NCBI RefSeq assembly: GCF_000314995.1
Contig: NZ_BAEO01000047.1
Span: 31,783 to 95,782 of the forward strand
DNA: 64,000 bases
From: Paraglaciecola arctica BSs20135
GTDB taxonomy: Bacteria; Pseudomonadota; Gammaproteobacteria; Enterobacterales; Alteromonadaceae
Direction: 5' to 3'
The position numbers and the translations under genes are program-made. Positions 1 to 8,910 of the stretch are shown here, in pieces. The notes below the pieces were generated by a model. That model made no database searches. It worked only from the letters and a program-made list of their open reading frames with translations, and was not told the DNA's origin. How positions within the stretch are numbered: position 1 is the stretch's first letter; each line of letters starts with the position of its first letter.

Positions 1-88
1 GTAAAAAAATCACAGCTATGGCAACAACTATGGCGGTTCCTACCAAACGATTTTGTAATGCGGATGACACTCTACTATACCTTTTCAT
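1..88 (-). CDS. dedD: DedD, SPOR-domain cell division protein (N-terminal part only)
   Basis: The reverse strand opens with ATG at 88 and encodes MKRYSRVSSALQNRLVGT followed by a hydrophobic stretch that runs off the window edge. The 'QNRLVGT + transmembrane helix' start is typical of DedD, an inner-membrane protein anchored at the N-terminus whose C-terminal SPOR domain binds septal peptidoglycan. Only 29 codons are visible, so the SPOR domain cannot be checked. Its start overlaps the 3' end of folC by 14 bp; accD-folC-dedD is the usual gammaproteobacterial order, which supports the call. Confidence 0.75.
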   Translation of the reverse strand, partial: MKRYSRVSSALQNRLVGTAIVVAIAVIFL

Positions 89-1364
89 TATGGGGTAGCG
101 ACCCCATTTCTAATACATTTGTAACAGTAAAAAAAGAGCCAAATACGATCACTAGATCTTCTTTTTCGGCCTTTTCTAACGCACATTGATAGGCGGTTTC
201 GACTGACTCATAGTCTAACACTTTTTGCTCTGAGCTTAATACAGCAGAAACCAAGGTACTTGACTGCGCGCCTCTAGGAACATCTAAACTAGCACAATGC
301 CAAGTCGTTACTACAGACAACATTGGCGCAAGTGTGGCTTTAATATCTTTATCTGCAAGCATTCCCACAACGGCTATGACTCTTTTGTATTTCATGTTTT
401 TAATATCAATCGCTAACAAACGAGTCGCATGGGGATTATGTGCTACATCCAACATGACAGTGGGATTGTATTGTATGATTTGCCGTCTTCCAGGCAAACT
501 GGTTAATTTAAATACCTGCGCCATCTGAATATTGTCTAACTGCAAATCTAGTATTTCAATTACTTGCAATGCCGTTGATGCATTTTGGGCAGGTATATTT
601 GGAATAGGTAAATTGTCATAGTGGCTTTTAACACCTTTCCAATGAAACCCTTTTTCATCTATTTGAAAATAAAAATCACGCCCTTGCCATACAGGTTCAA
701 CCTGATATTCCAAGGCAGCTTCAACCAAAGTCGTTGGGGGATGAGGCTCACCAATAACAGCTTTAATGTTGGCTCTAAAAATACCAGCCTTTTCTATGGC
801 GATCAGTTCTTTAGTATTGCCAAGCCAATCTTGGTGATCTAAATCTATACTGGTTATTACTGCTATAGTGGGATCAACAATATTAACGGCATCTAAACGC
901 CCACCTAGGCCAACTTCTAACAACAGGGTCTTTGCATCAGAGTCTGCCATTAACTGCAGTGCCGCCAATGTGCCAAATTCAAAATAAGTTAAGGCAGTAT
1001 CACCTCGCGCTTGCTCCACTTTCAAAAAAGCTTGGCAATGGGCTTTTTCAGTCAACATAGCCCCCGCAACTCTGACTCGCTCGCGGTAATCTAAAAGATG
1101 TGGTGAGCTAAATACAGCGACTGACTGTCCAGACATTAATAGCGCCTGTTCAATCAACGCACAGCTAGTGCCCTTTCCATTAGTACCGGCAACAGTGACA
1201 ATAGTTCGTTGACTGAGATCAAGCTGCAAATTGCGATAGACTTCGGCAACACGTTCTAGGCCTAGTTCAATATTACTTGGATGAACCTGCTCAAGATAAC
1301 GCAACCATTGGTCAAGAGACCAAGCCTCTTTTTCAGAGGCTTGAGGTGTTGAGATATTAGACAT
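75..1364 (-). CDS. folC: Bifunctional dihydrofolate synthase/folylpolyglutamate synthase
   Basis: FolC adds L-glutamate to dihydropteroate and then polyglutamylates folates in the cytoplasm, using ATP. The 429-residue product has the Mur-ligase-type P-loop GTNGKGTS near residue 60 and a family SSPHLLDYRERV segment shortly after, with the C-terminal ligase domain containing MLDVAHNPHA. Length is normal for the family. The ATG lies 3 nt after the accD stop, so the two are translationally close; dedD starts inside its end. The upstream-to-downstream order accD-folC-dedD matches many gammaproteobacteria. Confidence 0.96.
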   Translation of the reverse strand: MSNISTPQASEKEAWSLDQWLRYLEQVHPSNIELGLERVAEVYRNLQLDLSQRTIVTVAGTNGKGTSCALIEQALLMSGQSVAVFSSPHLLDYRERVRVAGAMLTEKAHCQAFLKVEQARGDTALTYFEFGTLAALQLMADSDAKTLLLEVGLGGRLDAVNIVDPTIAVITSIDLDHQDWLGNTKELIAIEKAGIFRANIKAVIGEPHPPTTLVEAALEYQVEPVWQGRDFYFQIDEKGFHWKGVKSHYDNLPIPNIPAQNASTALQVIEILDLQLDNIQMAQVFKLTSLPGRRQIIQYNPTVMLDVAHNPHATRLLAIDIKNMKYKRVIAVVGMLADKDIKATLAPMLSVVTTWHCASLDVPRGAQSSTLVSAVLSSEQKVLDYESVETAYQCALEKAEKEDLVIVFGSFFTVTNVLEMGSLPHNEKV

Positions 1365-1367
1365 TAA

Positions 1368-2216
1368 TTAGTGATGTTGATGGTGTAGTTTTGACAATAA
1401 ACTAAATAATTTGTCGCGCATTTCACGGCGATCAACAATGATATCGATAGCGCCTTTTTCTAACAAAAACTCGCTGCGTTGGAAACCTTCAGGAAGGGTT
1501 TCACGTACGGTCTGTTCGATAACTCTTGGACCTGCAAAACCTATCAAGGCTTTAGGCTCAGCGACATTCACATCACCCAACATAGCTAAGCTCGCGGATA
1601 CGCCTCCCATAGTGGGATCAGTCAGAACTGAAATATAAGGCAGCCCTTTTTCACTCATTTTTGCTAGTGCTGCACTGGTTTTAGCCATCTGCATCAGTGA
1701 CAAGAGCGCTTCTTGCATACGTGCACCGCCACTAGTCGAGAAACAAATCAATGGCATATTGTGTTCCAAACACGCATTGACTGCTTTAACAAATCTAGCG
1801 CCTACTACTGATGCCATGGATCCGCCCATAAAGGCAAATTCAAACGCTGCCACAACTACTGGCATACCATTGAGTTTACCCTGCATGACAACAATGGCGT
1901 CTTTTTCTTTGGTGGCTTTTTGGGCGCTAATCAATCTGTCTTTATATTTTTTCGAGTCTTTAAATTTGAGTAAATCTTGGGGCTCTAAATCTGCGCCTAA
2001 CTCTACTCTGTCACCTTGATCTAAAAAGTGATTAATCCGCGCGCGCGCAGTAATACGCATATGATGATCACATTTAGGGCAAACGCCTAACTGCTTTTCT
2101 AATTCTGTTTTATAGAGAACCGCAGCACATTCAGCACATTTAGTCCAAATTCCCTCTGGCACATTACTTTTAGTCGATGACTTAGTGCGTGGTAATATTT
2201 TTTCAATCCAACTCAT
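1368..2216 (-). CDS. accD: Acetyl-CoA carboxylase carboxyltransferase subunit beta
   Basis: AccD pairs with AccA to transfer the carboxyl group from carboxybiotin to acetyl-CoA, the first step of fatty acid synthesis. The product begins [10 protein letters not shown], then has a CxxC...CxxC zinc ribbon (KCAEC and VCPKC) at about residues 27-50, followed by the carboxyltransferase core with [10 protein letters not shown] and [11 protein letters not shown] chose ATG 2216 (282 aa), preceded by AGGA, over an in-frame start 17 codons upstream because AccD proteins start at MSWIEK. First gene of the accD-folC-dedD group. Confidence 0.96.
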   Translation of the reverse strand: MSWIEKILPRTKSSTKSNVPEGIWTKCAECAAVLYKTELEKQLGVCPKCDHHMRITARARINHFLDQGDRVELGADLEPQDLLKFKDSKKYKDRLISAQKATKEKDAIVVMQGKLNGMPVVVAAFEFAFMGGSMASVVGARFVKAVNACLEHNMPLICFSTSGGARMQEALLSLMQMAKTSAALAKMSEKGLPYISVLTDPTMGGVSASLAMLGDVNVAEPKALIGFAGPRVIEQTVRETLPEGFQRSEFLLEKGAIDIIVDRREMRDKLFSLLSKLHHQHH

Positions 2217-2366
2217 ATCAAATCCTGTTATGCAACTTGTTAAACTTAACAAGTTGGCAATATTCAACGGTTTATTTAGTGCCCGTTTTAAGCCCTATAG
2301 GCCGAAAGAAAGGCTATTAAATCACATCAAGCACACATCATGAAAACAAAACTGGTCTTAGAAGTA

Positions 2367-3152
2367 TCAATCAGGTAAAAATAATGGTCCTAAAGGTATA
2401 GACGGTAAATCAAAAAGCTCGGGATAAGTCACATGTACCAAGTATAAACCATTAGGCTTTGCTGTGGACGCGGCTTTTGTTCGGTCTTTACCTTGCAACA
2501 AGGTTTTCATCCAAGTTGTGGGTTTTTCCTTTTTGCCAATAGTCAAAAGAGAACCAGTAATATTACGCACCATATGATGAAGAAATGCGTTCGCTTTTAC
2601 ATCGATCAGAATATAATCACCAAATCGGCTCACATTTATATAACTCATTTGACGCACCGGAGTGTTGGCCTGACAATCTACAGCTCTAAAAGCACTAAAA
2701 TCATGTCGCCCTATCAAATGTTGAGCTGCCTGATGCATCAACTCATGATCTAACTCATTGTGAATATGGGTTACACCATTAGGCAAAATGCTGTTGCGTA
2801 AACGATGATTATAAATGACATATCGGTATCGTCGCGCAGTAGCAGAAAAACGAGCATGAAACTCGTCACTGGTATTTTTTACCCATTTTACAGCAATAGA
2901 CTCAGGTAAGAAGCGATTTAAACCAATAGTCCATGCTCGGTCGGGGCGATATATATTGGTATCAAAATGTACCACCTGACAAGTAGCATGTACCCCAGCG
3001 TCGGTGCGTCCAGCACAAACAGCTTTGATGGGCTCGTTAGCAATAGTTGTTAACGCTTCTTCAACGTGCTGCTGCACACTGGCCACAGTTTGTTGGCGTT
3101 GCCAACCATGATAAGCAGCGCCGTTATATTCAATGCCTAGAGCTAATCGCAT
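2367..3152 (-). CDS. truA: tRNA pseudouridine(38-40) synthase
   Basis: TruA isomerises uridines 38-40 in the anticodon stem of tRNAs to pseudouridine. The 261-residue protein starts [20 protein letters not shown] and carries the catalytic-Asp motif [11 protein letters not shown] (Asp near residue 51). Length is as expected. It sits upstream of accD on the same strand with a 150-bp gap (2217-2366), in keeping with the truA-accD-folC-dedD order common in gammaproteobacteria. Confidence 0.96.
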   Translation of the reverse strand: MRLALGIEYNGAAYHGWQRQQTVASVQQHVEEALTTIANEPIKAVCAGRTDAGVHATCQVVHFDTNIYRPDRAWTIGLNRFLPESIAVKWVKNTSDEFHARFSATARRYRYVIYNHRLRNSILPNGVTHIHNELDHELMHQAAQHLIGRHDFSAFRAVDCQANTPVRQMSYINVSRFGDYILIDVKANAFLHHMVRNITGSLLTIGKKEKPTTWMKTLLQGKDRTKAASTAKPNGLYLVHVTYPELFDLPSIPLGPLFLPD

Positions 3153-3267
3153 TAGTCCACTTTTGCTATTCTAAAAATTCGCGGTATTGTAAGGAACTTA
3201 TCAGTAAATAACAGGGGTTTTTAGTTAAACCTTACCAAAGTATACATTTGAGTAACGATCAGGTTAT

Positions 3268-4614
3268 TCAATCTCGCTTAAAATCTACTGAATGTAAATC
3301 ATGCTTTTTCATCAACTTATGCATATCAGTACGATTTCTGCCGGCTAATTCCGCTGCTCTTGTGACATTACCGTCTGTCATTTTAAGTAACTTTAATAAG
3401 TACTTTTGCTCGAAGGCATCTCTTGCTTCGGTCAAAGTTGGCCATTTCTGCTCAGAGGCAGACAAAGCTTGTTCAACTAAATGGGAGGCAATAACTGGGG
3501 TGTGAGTTAAAGCAACACATTGCTCTACAACATTGACAAGTTGCCTAACATTGCCCGGCCATAAACAAGTTGTTAATAATTGCATGGCATCATCTGAAAA
3601 CCGACTGACTTTAACCTGATGGCGTTCAGCACTCTCTTTTAACAAGTGCCGTGCCAAAAGTGGTATATCTTCAGAACGCTCTCGCAAGGTGGGTAAGGTG
3701 ATATTCACGACATTAAGGCGATAGTATAAATCTTCCCTAAAATTGCCCTCCTCCATTTCCTTACTGAGGTTTTTATGGGTAGCTGAGATAATTCTCACAT
3801 CGATTGGGATTTGTTTACTACTACCCACTGGACGAATGGTTTGTTCTTGCAGCGCTCTAAGTAGTTTAACCTGTAGAGGAATCGGCATATCGCCAATTTC
3901 ATCTAAAAACAAAGTGCCTCCATCAGCCTCTCTAAACAAGCCCTGATGTTCATTGACCGCACCAGTAAAAGAGCCTTTAGCATGCCCAAAAAGCTCTGAT
4001 TCAAGTAAGTTTTCAGGTAATGCACCACAGTTAATCGCCACAAAAGCTTTATCCGCTCTTTTACTGGCTTTATGAATGGCACTGGCCAAAAGTTCTTTAC
4101 CTGTTCCACTGGCACCACTTATTAATACGCTGACATCGCGCTTGGCAACACGATAAGCTTGATCGAGTAGCTGTTCCATTTGCATAGAACGTGTAATGAT
4201 TTTTTCACACCACTTGCCGTTTTGCGCACCTTGACTTTGACTCACAGCTTTTTTCATTAAACTGCGTAATTCATCATGATCTATGGGTTTAGTCAAAAAA
4301 CCAAACACACCTCTTTGTGTTGCTTCAACAGCATCTTGAATAGTGCCGTGAGCAGTCATTAAAATAACAGGCACATCTTTTCTAAGCCCCATGATCTCTT
4401 CAAAAAGGCTTAATCCATCTAATCCCGGCATACGTAAATCACTTAACACCACATCAAAATTTTGAGTGTTGATTAACTTTAATGCTTCTTTCCCCCCACT
4501 AGCACTTTGAACGTTATATCCTTCGCCCTTCAGCCTAATGGCCATTAGGCGCAATAAACTTTCGTCATCATCAACCAAGAGTACATTAGGATCTGATATA
4601 TTCGTCTGACTCAT
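3268..4614 (-). CDS. glrR: Sigma-54-dependent response regulator GlrR
   Basis: This is an NtrC-type activator: receiver domain (about residues 10-120, phosphoacceptor Asp59 in DVVLSDLRMPG), AAA+ domain with Walker A GASGTGKE and the sigma-54 contact loop written GSFTGA rather than GAFTGA, and a C-terminal Fis-type helix-turn-helix. 448 aa. It forms an operon with glrK and qseG, whose stop overlaps its ATG by 4 bp. In enterobacteria GlrR activates the small RNA gene glmY to tune cell-envelope amino-sugar supply; the target here is unknown. In many species the three genes keep this same order. Confidence 0.9.
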   Translation of the reverse strand: MSQTNISDPNVLLVDDDESLLRLMAIRLKGEGYNVQSASGGKEALKLINTQNFDVVLSDLRMPGLDGLSLFEEIMGLRKDVPVILMTAHGTIQDAVEATQRGVFGFLTKPIDHDELRSLMKKAVSQSQGAQNGKWCEKIITRSMQMEQLLDQAYRVAKRDVSVLISGASGTGKELLASAIHKASKRADKAFVAINCGALPENLLESELFGHAKGSFTGAVNEHQGLFREADGGTLFLDEIGDMPIPLQVKLLRALQEQTIRPVGSSKQIPIDVRIISATHKNLSKEMEEGNFREDLYYRLNVVNITLPTLRERSEDIPLLARHLLKESAERHQVKVSRFSDDAMQLLTTCLWPGNVRQLVNVVEQCVALTHTPVIASHLVEQALSASEQKWPTLTEARDAFEQKYLLKLLKMTDGNVTRAAELAGRNRTDMHKLMKKHDLHSVDFKRD

Positions 4615-5180
4615 TCTTTATCCTCTTCGATACTTTGTATGATCGATGCTTCTATATTAAGTAACTGGTCAATTTGATTCTGTTGTTTTTTTAACAATAT
4701 TTGTTGTTCTTCAATCTTGAACGCTTGCTGAGTATTAATTTTACTTAAAGTCACTAACGCTGACTCCAATTCAAGTAAGTCCTGACTAGGATGATAGAGA
4801 GCCACTAAGATAAATCGGCGCATCTGCTGACTTAACATCGGTAAGATAGAATCTACCCAGCCTTGTGCCCGTAAACGATCTTGATAGGGTGTGCTTTTAC
4901 CTTGACTGAGCAGTATTTTTTTCAATATATCTACATCTTGTGCAGATAATGCATCTATTTGTTTTTTGCGCTGCGGCCATGAAATATCTTCAATATCCGA
5001 CCAAAACTTCAACCAGTATTCGATTTTGCACTCATTCGCATCCGATGAGTTTTTCCATATACAAGTAGATTGCGTTTTTTGCACCGCTTCCTTTGTTTGG
5101 GACGTGTTTACTGGCTGCAACAACTCACAACTGGGAAACAAAATTAAGGTGCTACATATGACTAATATTTTCGACTTCAT
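4611..5180 (-). CDS. qseG: QseG-like lipoprotein of the Glr/Qse two-component operon
   Basis: The 189-residue protein has a lipoprotein signal peptide (MKSKILVICSTLILFPSC, lipobox cysteine at 18), so it is probably anchored in the outer membrane from the periplasmic side. A C-terminal stretch rich in Gln/Leu/Ile looks coiled-coil. Family identity rests mainly on position: it lies between the kinase and regulator, overlapping both by 4 bp, exactly where QseG (YfhG) sits. In enterobacteria QseG is reported to bind the sensor kinase. Sequence alone would only support 'small lipoprotein'. Confidence 0.75.
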   Translation of the reverse strand: MKSKILVICSTLILFPSCELLQPVNTSQTKEAVQKTQSTCIWKNSSDANECKIEYWLKFWSDIEDISWPQRKKQIDALSAQDVDILKKILLSQGKSTPYQDRLRAQGWVDSILPMLSQQMRRFILVALYHPSQDLLELESALVTLSKINTQQAFKIEEQQILLKKQQNQIDQLLNIEASIIQSIEEDKE

Positions 5181-6583
5181 ATACTCGCTTCTTTACTTGG
5201 GATCTGCACACGAATACACACGTCGGCATAATCCACGTCAACAATTTCCGCTTTTCCAAACATCATTCTGGCACAATCGGCCACTATGGATAATCCAAGT
5301 CCTGAGCCTGTTACTCTATCATTTCTTACACCTTCGCCACGACTAAAAGGCTGGAATAGTGCATGACGTTGCTCCATGGCAATTTTCTGACCACGGTTGG
5401 CGAAATCAAGGATCTGCATATTACCTTGCTGATAGAGACGAATATTAATGGGTCTGCCTCTACTACCATGGGCAATGGCATTTGACACCAAATTATCCAA
5501 AATTCTCCTAAACAATTTTTGGTCAGCAAAAATTGTGGGTAATTCTATTTTCATTTCCACTTGGTTATCATGTTGTTTAATCGCCAAACTGTTATCCGTA
5601 ACAAACTCATCAAATAAGTTTTTTGTGTCGATCTTCGAGAACACAGGTTTGGCCTGCTGAAGCAACAAATTATAATCAAGCAACTGCACTATCAGTAAAT
5701 TTAACCTGTCTGTACTGCTGTTTAGTAATGACAACACTTCTTCTTGATCTGCGTTCAAAGGACCTACAACTTGCTCAGTCAACAATGAGCATCCTTCTTT
5801 GATACTTGCTAAGGGCGTTTTTAGCTCGTGGGATGCATGACGCAATAAGGCATGGCGTAAATTTTCTAATTGAATTAAACGTCCAGCTAATTGGTGTAGT
5901 TTTTGCTCTAGTACAATTAATTCCTTTGGACCAGAAGTGGAAATTGGCGGTAAACTTTCTTCCTGCTTCGATATGGCGGTAATGATACGTTCAAGCCTTG
6001 AAACAGGTTTTAATATTGCCTTGGAACCAAGCGCAATTAATAAAAAGGAAGCACCTAAAAAACAAGCGGTTAACCAAAATTGCGTTTGTCGTACCGAACT
6101 CACATAAATTTGTTGATCTTGGATCCTCTGGTCAAGACTATGATCAACTTGTGCTGATAAGTCAGATAAATTTTGTTTAAATTCAGCTAATTGCGCGTCA
6201 ATCAGCAATTGGTCTTCAGTTCCTGAGTATTGATTAATCCAAATAACACGCTCAGTTAAACTGCTACAATTTCGCTTTTCTAAAAGCTGGTCACAAACAG
6301 GGATTTGGAATTCAGTAAATCTTTGGGTTGATTTTCCAATCAAAGGTTTAAGGGCATCCTTTTTGACAATATGGTATTGGCGTACTAGTCGCTCAATATC
6401 AACCGACAAACCTTCCATTTTACTCACTCGCCTAACAGTGTTAACTGAGTATTCGGCTTCATAAGTGGCGATTTGACCTATTTCGCTGAGCTTAATTTGG
6501 CTATAGCCCACCAGCAACGCCAAGGGCACAAGTACAACGACAAAACTAACTAGGGTTAATTGCCGTAATGAGCCTAGTTGCAT
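5177..6583 (-). CDS. glrK: Sensor histidine kinase GlrK (QseE)
   Basis: A membrane histidine kinase with two transmembrane helices (about residues 8-27 and 168-187) flanking a periplasmic domain of about 140 residues, then a HAMP linker, HisKA box RHASHELKTPLAS with the phosphorylated His252, and a HATPase domain with DNLVSNAIAHG and GSGLGLSI. I chose ATG 6583 (468 aa) because GGGAG lies 5 nt upstream; an ATG 4 codons earlier has no Shine-Dalgarno. First gene of the glrK-qseG-glrR operon; the signal sensed is not evident. Confidence 0.9.
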   Translation of the reverse strand: MQLGSLRQLTLVSFVVVLVPLALLVGYSQIKLSEIGQIATYEAEYSVNTVRRVSKMEGLSVDIERLVRQYHIVKKDALKPLIGKSTQRFTEFQIPVCDQLLEKRNCSSLTERVIWINQYSGTEDQLLIDAQLAEFKQNLSDLSAQVDHSLDQRIQDQQIYVSSVRQTQFWLTACFLGASFLLIALGSKAILKPVSRLERIITAISKQEESLPPISTSGPKELIVLEQKLHQLAGRLIQLENLRHALLRHASHELKTPLASIKEGCSLLTEQVVGPLNADQEEVLSLLNSSTDRLNLLIVQLLDYNLLLQQAKPVFSKIDTKNLFDEFVTDNSLAIKQHDNQVEMKIELPTIFADQKLFRRILDNLVSNAIAHGSRGRPINIRLYQQGNMQILDFANRGQKIAMEQRHALFQPFSRGEGVRNDRVTGSGLGLSIVADCARMMFGKAEIVDVDYADVCIRVQIPSKEASI

Positions 6584-6635
6584 CACAACTCCCATTAGTG
6601 TTTTTATTTATTTATTTGAGGGGTCAGCATAATAA

Positions 6636-6662
6636 AAAAAGATCGAACAAGTCGATCTTTTC
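6636..6662 (-). terminator. Rho-independent terminator of the EF-hand gene
   Basis: Perfect 10-bp stem AAAAGATCGA / TCGATCTTTT with a 5-nt loop. Read on the minus strand the stem is followed by a run of T, as expected for intrinsic termination just 20 nt past the EF-hand stop codon and before the glrK promoter region. Confidence 0.8.
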
Positions 6663-6681
6663 TTATTTTATTTTTAAGTCT

Positions 6682-6957
6682 TTACCCAGACTTACTGATT
6701 TTTTTTTCTAGCGTTGGTACTATTTTTGTTCTGGCTAGTTCAATTGAACTGATCTTTCCGTTGCCATCTGTATCGATTTTACCAAATGAGGCTAGAATAA
6801 CAGGGTCTGCCACTGCTTCTTTTATGGTGATTTGACCGTCTTTATCCAAATCAAGTTTGGCTATTAATTCATTATCAGCCCTCGCTGATAATGATGCAAA
6901 CAACTGAAGGATTGCGGCAATAATTACAAACGGAGCAATATAATCAGATTTTTTCAT
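6682..6957 (-). CDS. Small secreted EF-hand calcium-binding protein
   Basis: A 91-residue protein with an N-terminal signal peptide or anchor (about residues 9-28, ending SARA) and two EF-hand loops: DLDKDGQITIKE and DTDGNGKISSIE, each with acidic residues at loop positions 1, 3, 5, 9 and 12. It should be exported and bind Ca2+; no enzymatic domain is present. It stands alone between terminator and upstream promoter region. A frameshifted one-EF-hand relative lies directly upstream (7019-7235). Partner unknown. Confidence 0.8.
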   Translation of the reverse strand: MKKSDYIAPFVIIAAILQLFASLSARADNELIAKLDLDKDGQITIKEAVADPVILASFGKIDTDGNGKISSIELARTKIVPTLEKKISKSG

Positions 6958-7018
6958 ATCATTATCATCCTTTACTAAATGAGATCTGATAACAACGGGG
7001 ATAAATCATCAAATCTAA

Positions 7019-7235
7019 TTAAAATAAGGCATCCATGCCGTCAATGATGCAAATCTTTATTCGCATCAAGGATATTAATACTATTAGTTGCAAACGCCAT
7101 CGCAGCCAATAACAAAAGTAGAAATGCACTAACATCCTTCACCACACTCACTGTCCATAAGTACGACCCGAGGAACCAGTCAGGCTGAATGTGATTACTA
7201 GCAAGGCTATTACATGGTTCGTGCCAAGAATACAT
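7019..7235 (-). pseudogene. Candidate frameshifted small EF-hand protein
   Basis: The minus-strand frame from 7235 reads through a hydrophobic signal-like segment (VSAFLLLLLAAMAFA) into ILDANKDLH and then stops. Removing one base in the CATCATT near 7047 would continue it as IDGMDALF and a stop at 7019, completing a canonical EF-hand loop DANKDLHIDGMD. That is too good a match to be chance, so I read it as a one-EF-hand relative of the neighbouring gene carrying a 1-bp insertion (or a sequencing error). The true start is uncertain; a GTG before the hydrophobic segment is as likely as the first ATG, which has no ribosome site. Confidence 0.4.
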
Positions 7236-7310
7236 TTTACATATATATCAACAACTTAAAAACATAAACCTGGCTCATGGTGGTAACTTGTCGTAAAGCC
7301 CAAAATATTA

Positions 7311-7393
7311 TGTCTTAAATTTGAGACACCTATATTACTAGTGTAAATTATGTATTTTAAATCATATAGTTAGCATGTCTTTTATTTAAGACA
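7311..7393. promoter_or_regulatory. Twin operator-like palindromes
   Basis: TGTCTTAAATTTGAGACA at 7311-7328 and TGTCTTTTATTTAAGACA at 7376-7393 are near-perfect 18-bp dyads with TGTCTT/AAGACA arms. Both are followed by CACCTATA, making 24-bp direct repeats whose starts are 65 bp apart. They lie upstream of the EF-hand genes and downstream of the terB-like gene. Two copies of one dyad suggest a dimeric repressor or activator; which protein binds is unknown. Confidence 0.5.
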
Positions 7394-7434
7394 CCTATAG
7401 AAATCAAACAAAAACACCGAAAGTAAGATAGAAA

Positions 7435-7878
7435 TTAGTAAGGCTTGACCGACAACTTACTTTGAATAAATTGGTTATGAGGAATGTAGAGTAAATCGGC
7501 TATTTTTCTGATGGTATATTCTTCATCCGGGCTAAGTTCATGATCGGCATAAGCCACTGTCCATAACGAATCAAGCACCGCCCTTTTTTCCTTGAGGCCA
7601 TAAATATCATTAATAACCCGCGTAAATTGCTGATAGTCTGCGGCGTTGTCTGCTTGGGATTGACTCAATTGACAAAGAGTTTCCAGTTCTGCACCAGTCA
7701 AAGAGAAATGTGTTTCAAGCTGTTTGCGATAACTATCTTGCTCAAGTTGATCAAATTTATGGTCAGCCCGCATAACTTCGTATAACAAAACGGCTGTTGC
7801 CAATTCGATTGTGTGTTGGCTATCAGTGTTATCGGCTTCTAGATGATTTTTAAACCATTCTTGAATACTGCTGATCAT
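7435..7878 (-). CDS. TerB-like (tellurite resistance family) cytoplasmic protein
   Basis: 147 residues, all-helical in appearance, with two repeated acidic motifs ADHKFDQLE and ADHELSPDEE typical of the TerB/DjlA-N superfamily, which is thought to bind metal ions. It carries no J-domain, so it is not DjlA. It starts 6 bp after the upstream flavoprotein stop on the same strand, making it the last gene of the Fur-box operon fbpA-fbpB-fbpC-flavoprotein-terB. The family name does not prove a tellurite role; a metal-linked function is an inference from context. Confidence 0.7.
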   Translation of the reverse strand: MISSIQEWFKNHLEADNTDSQHTIELATAVLLYEVMRADHKFDQLEQDSYRKQLETHFSLTGAELETLCQLSQSQADNAADYQQFTRVINDIYGLKEKRAVLDSLWTVAYADHELSPDEEYTIRKIADLLYIPHNQFIQSKLSVKPY

Positions 7879-7884
7879 AATACT

Positions 7885-8910
7885 TTACTCACCCGTTATA
7901 ATTGATTGACTAAGTCTTAAAGCCGCTTCATAAGCTGACTCAATTGAGGCACCAAAACTCCAATCACCCCCAAGATATATCCCATATTCATGATAACTGA
8001 AAATGCCTAACGACTTTTGCCCTGCACTAGGCCTTGCATACCGCCAGTAATGCGCGTGGGTATTCGCCACTGAGTTTTCAGGTAAATCAAACAATTCGCA
8101 AAGTCCCTTTGTGGCAATATCTATCGCCTTGGCTTTGCCCTGCTCGCCTAAATCGTCTGATAACTTATTTGCCAGTTGAATTACCCATATTTCGCTATTC
8201 TCGCCAGCCTCTGATGGGAAAACACTAGGGCGCTGTGGTTTGCCAGAATCACGAACTAGGGTCTGTATAGAGTGATTCTTTAGGTAAACTAAATCAATAT
8301 CAGAGGCGACCACTTGTTGCAATTTTAAGGCGACCGACCAACAACTTGTCCAATCTTGCGAATAATCAGGTAATTCTAACGGCCACTCAGATTGTGCAAT
8401 TAACGCCTGACTTTGCGGCCAAGGAAGAGTCACTACTACTTTATCAAATAACTCTGCCTGCCAAATCCCATTCAAATTTAGTTGCCATCCTTTACCATCA
8501 AGGTAGCGAATTTGGCCAATTAAGCTGTTGCTGTGTAAGCGGGCGTTCTTAATCCAATGACGACATGGGGCATTCATTTTACTGTTAAAAACGTAATACT
8601 CTCGGTCACCGACTAAATGTTCTAATGGCTGCTGCAGGTTAGCAATCGGTTGTGAGACAAATATTTTTTCAGGCCATTTAGTCACAATATTTTGCTTACT
8701 TAACCCCTGCATAAAATCTCTAAACTGGGCTTTTTTGGCTGGTACTATAGTAGCGCCTATATCACACTGCCCCCAATCGGTTTGTTTTGTACTTGCGCGT
8801 CCACCACAGCCACGAGACTTTTCAAAAACACTGACATCTATACCTTCTGCCCCAAGAAAATGAGTCAATAAACATCCGCTAATTCCCGCTCCTACAACGG
8901 CAACTTTCAT
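7885..8910 (-). CDS. FAD-dependent amine-oxidase/renalase-like oxidoreductase
   Basis: 341 residues with an N-terminal Rossmann dinucleotide site VAVVGAGISGCLLTHFL, the FAD-contact FEKSRGCGGRAST segment and a C-terminal YLGGDWSFGASIESAYEA flavin motif. This is the NAD(P)/FAD protein family that includes renalase-like enzymes; the substrate cannot be read from sequence. Its ATG overlaps the stop of fbpC by 4 bp (ATGA), so it is very probably co-translated with the iron transporter ATPase and controlled by the Fur-type box upstream of fbpA. Confidence 0.8.
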   Translation of the reverse strand: MKVAVVGAGISGCLLTHFLGAEGIDVSVFEKSRGCGGRASTKQTDWGQCDIGATIVPAKKAQFRDFMQGLSKQNIVTKWPEKIFVSQPIANLQQPLEHLVGDREYYVFNSKMNAPCRHWIKNARLHSNSLIGQIRYLDGKGWQLNLNGIWQAELFDKVVVTLPWPQSQALIAQSEWPLELPDYSQDWTSCWSVALKLQQVVASDIDLVYLKNHSIQTLVRDSGKPQRPSVFPSEAGENSEIWVIQLANKLSDDLGEQGKAKAIDIATKGLCELFDLPENSVANTHAHYWRYARPSAGQKSLGIFSYHEYGIYLGGDWSFGASIESAYEAALRLSQSIITGE

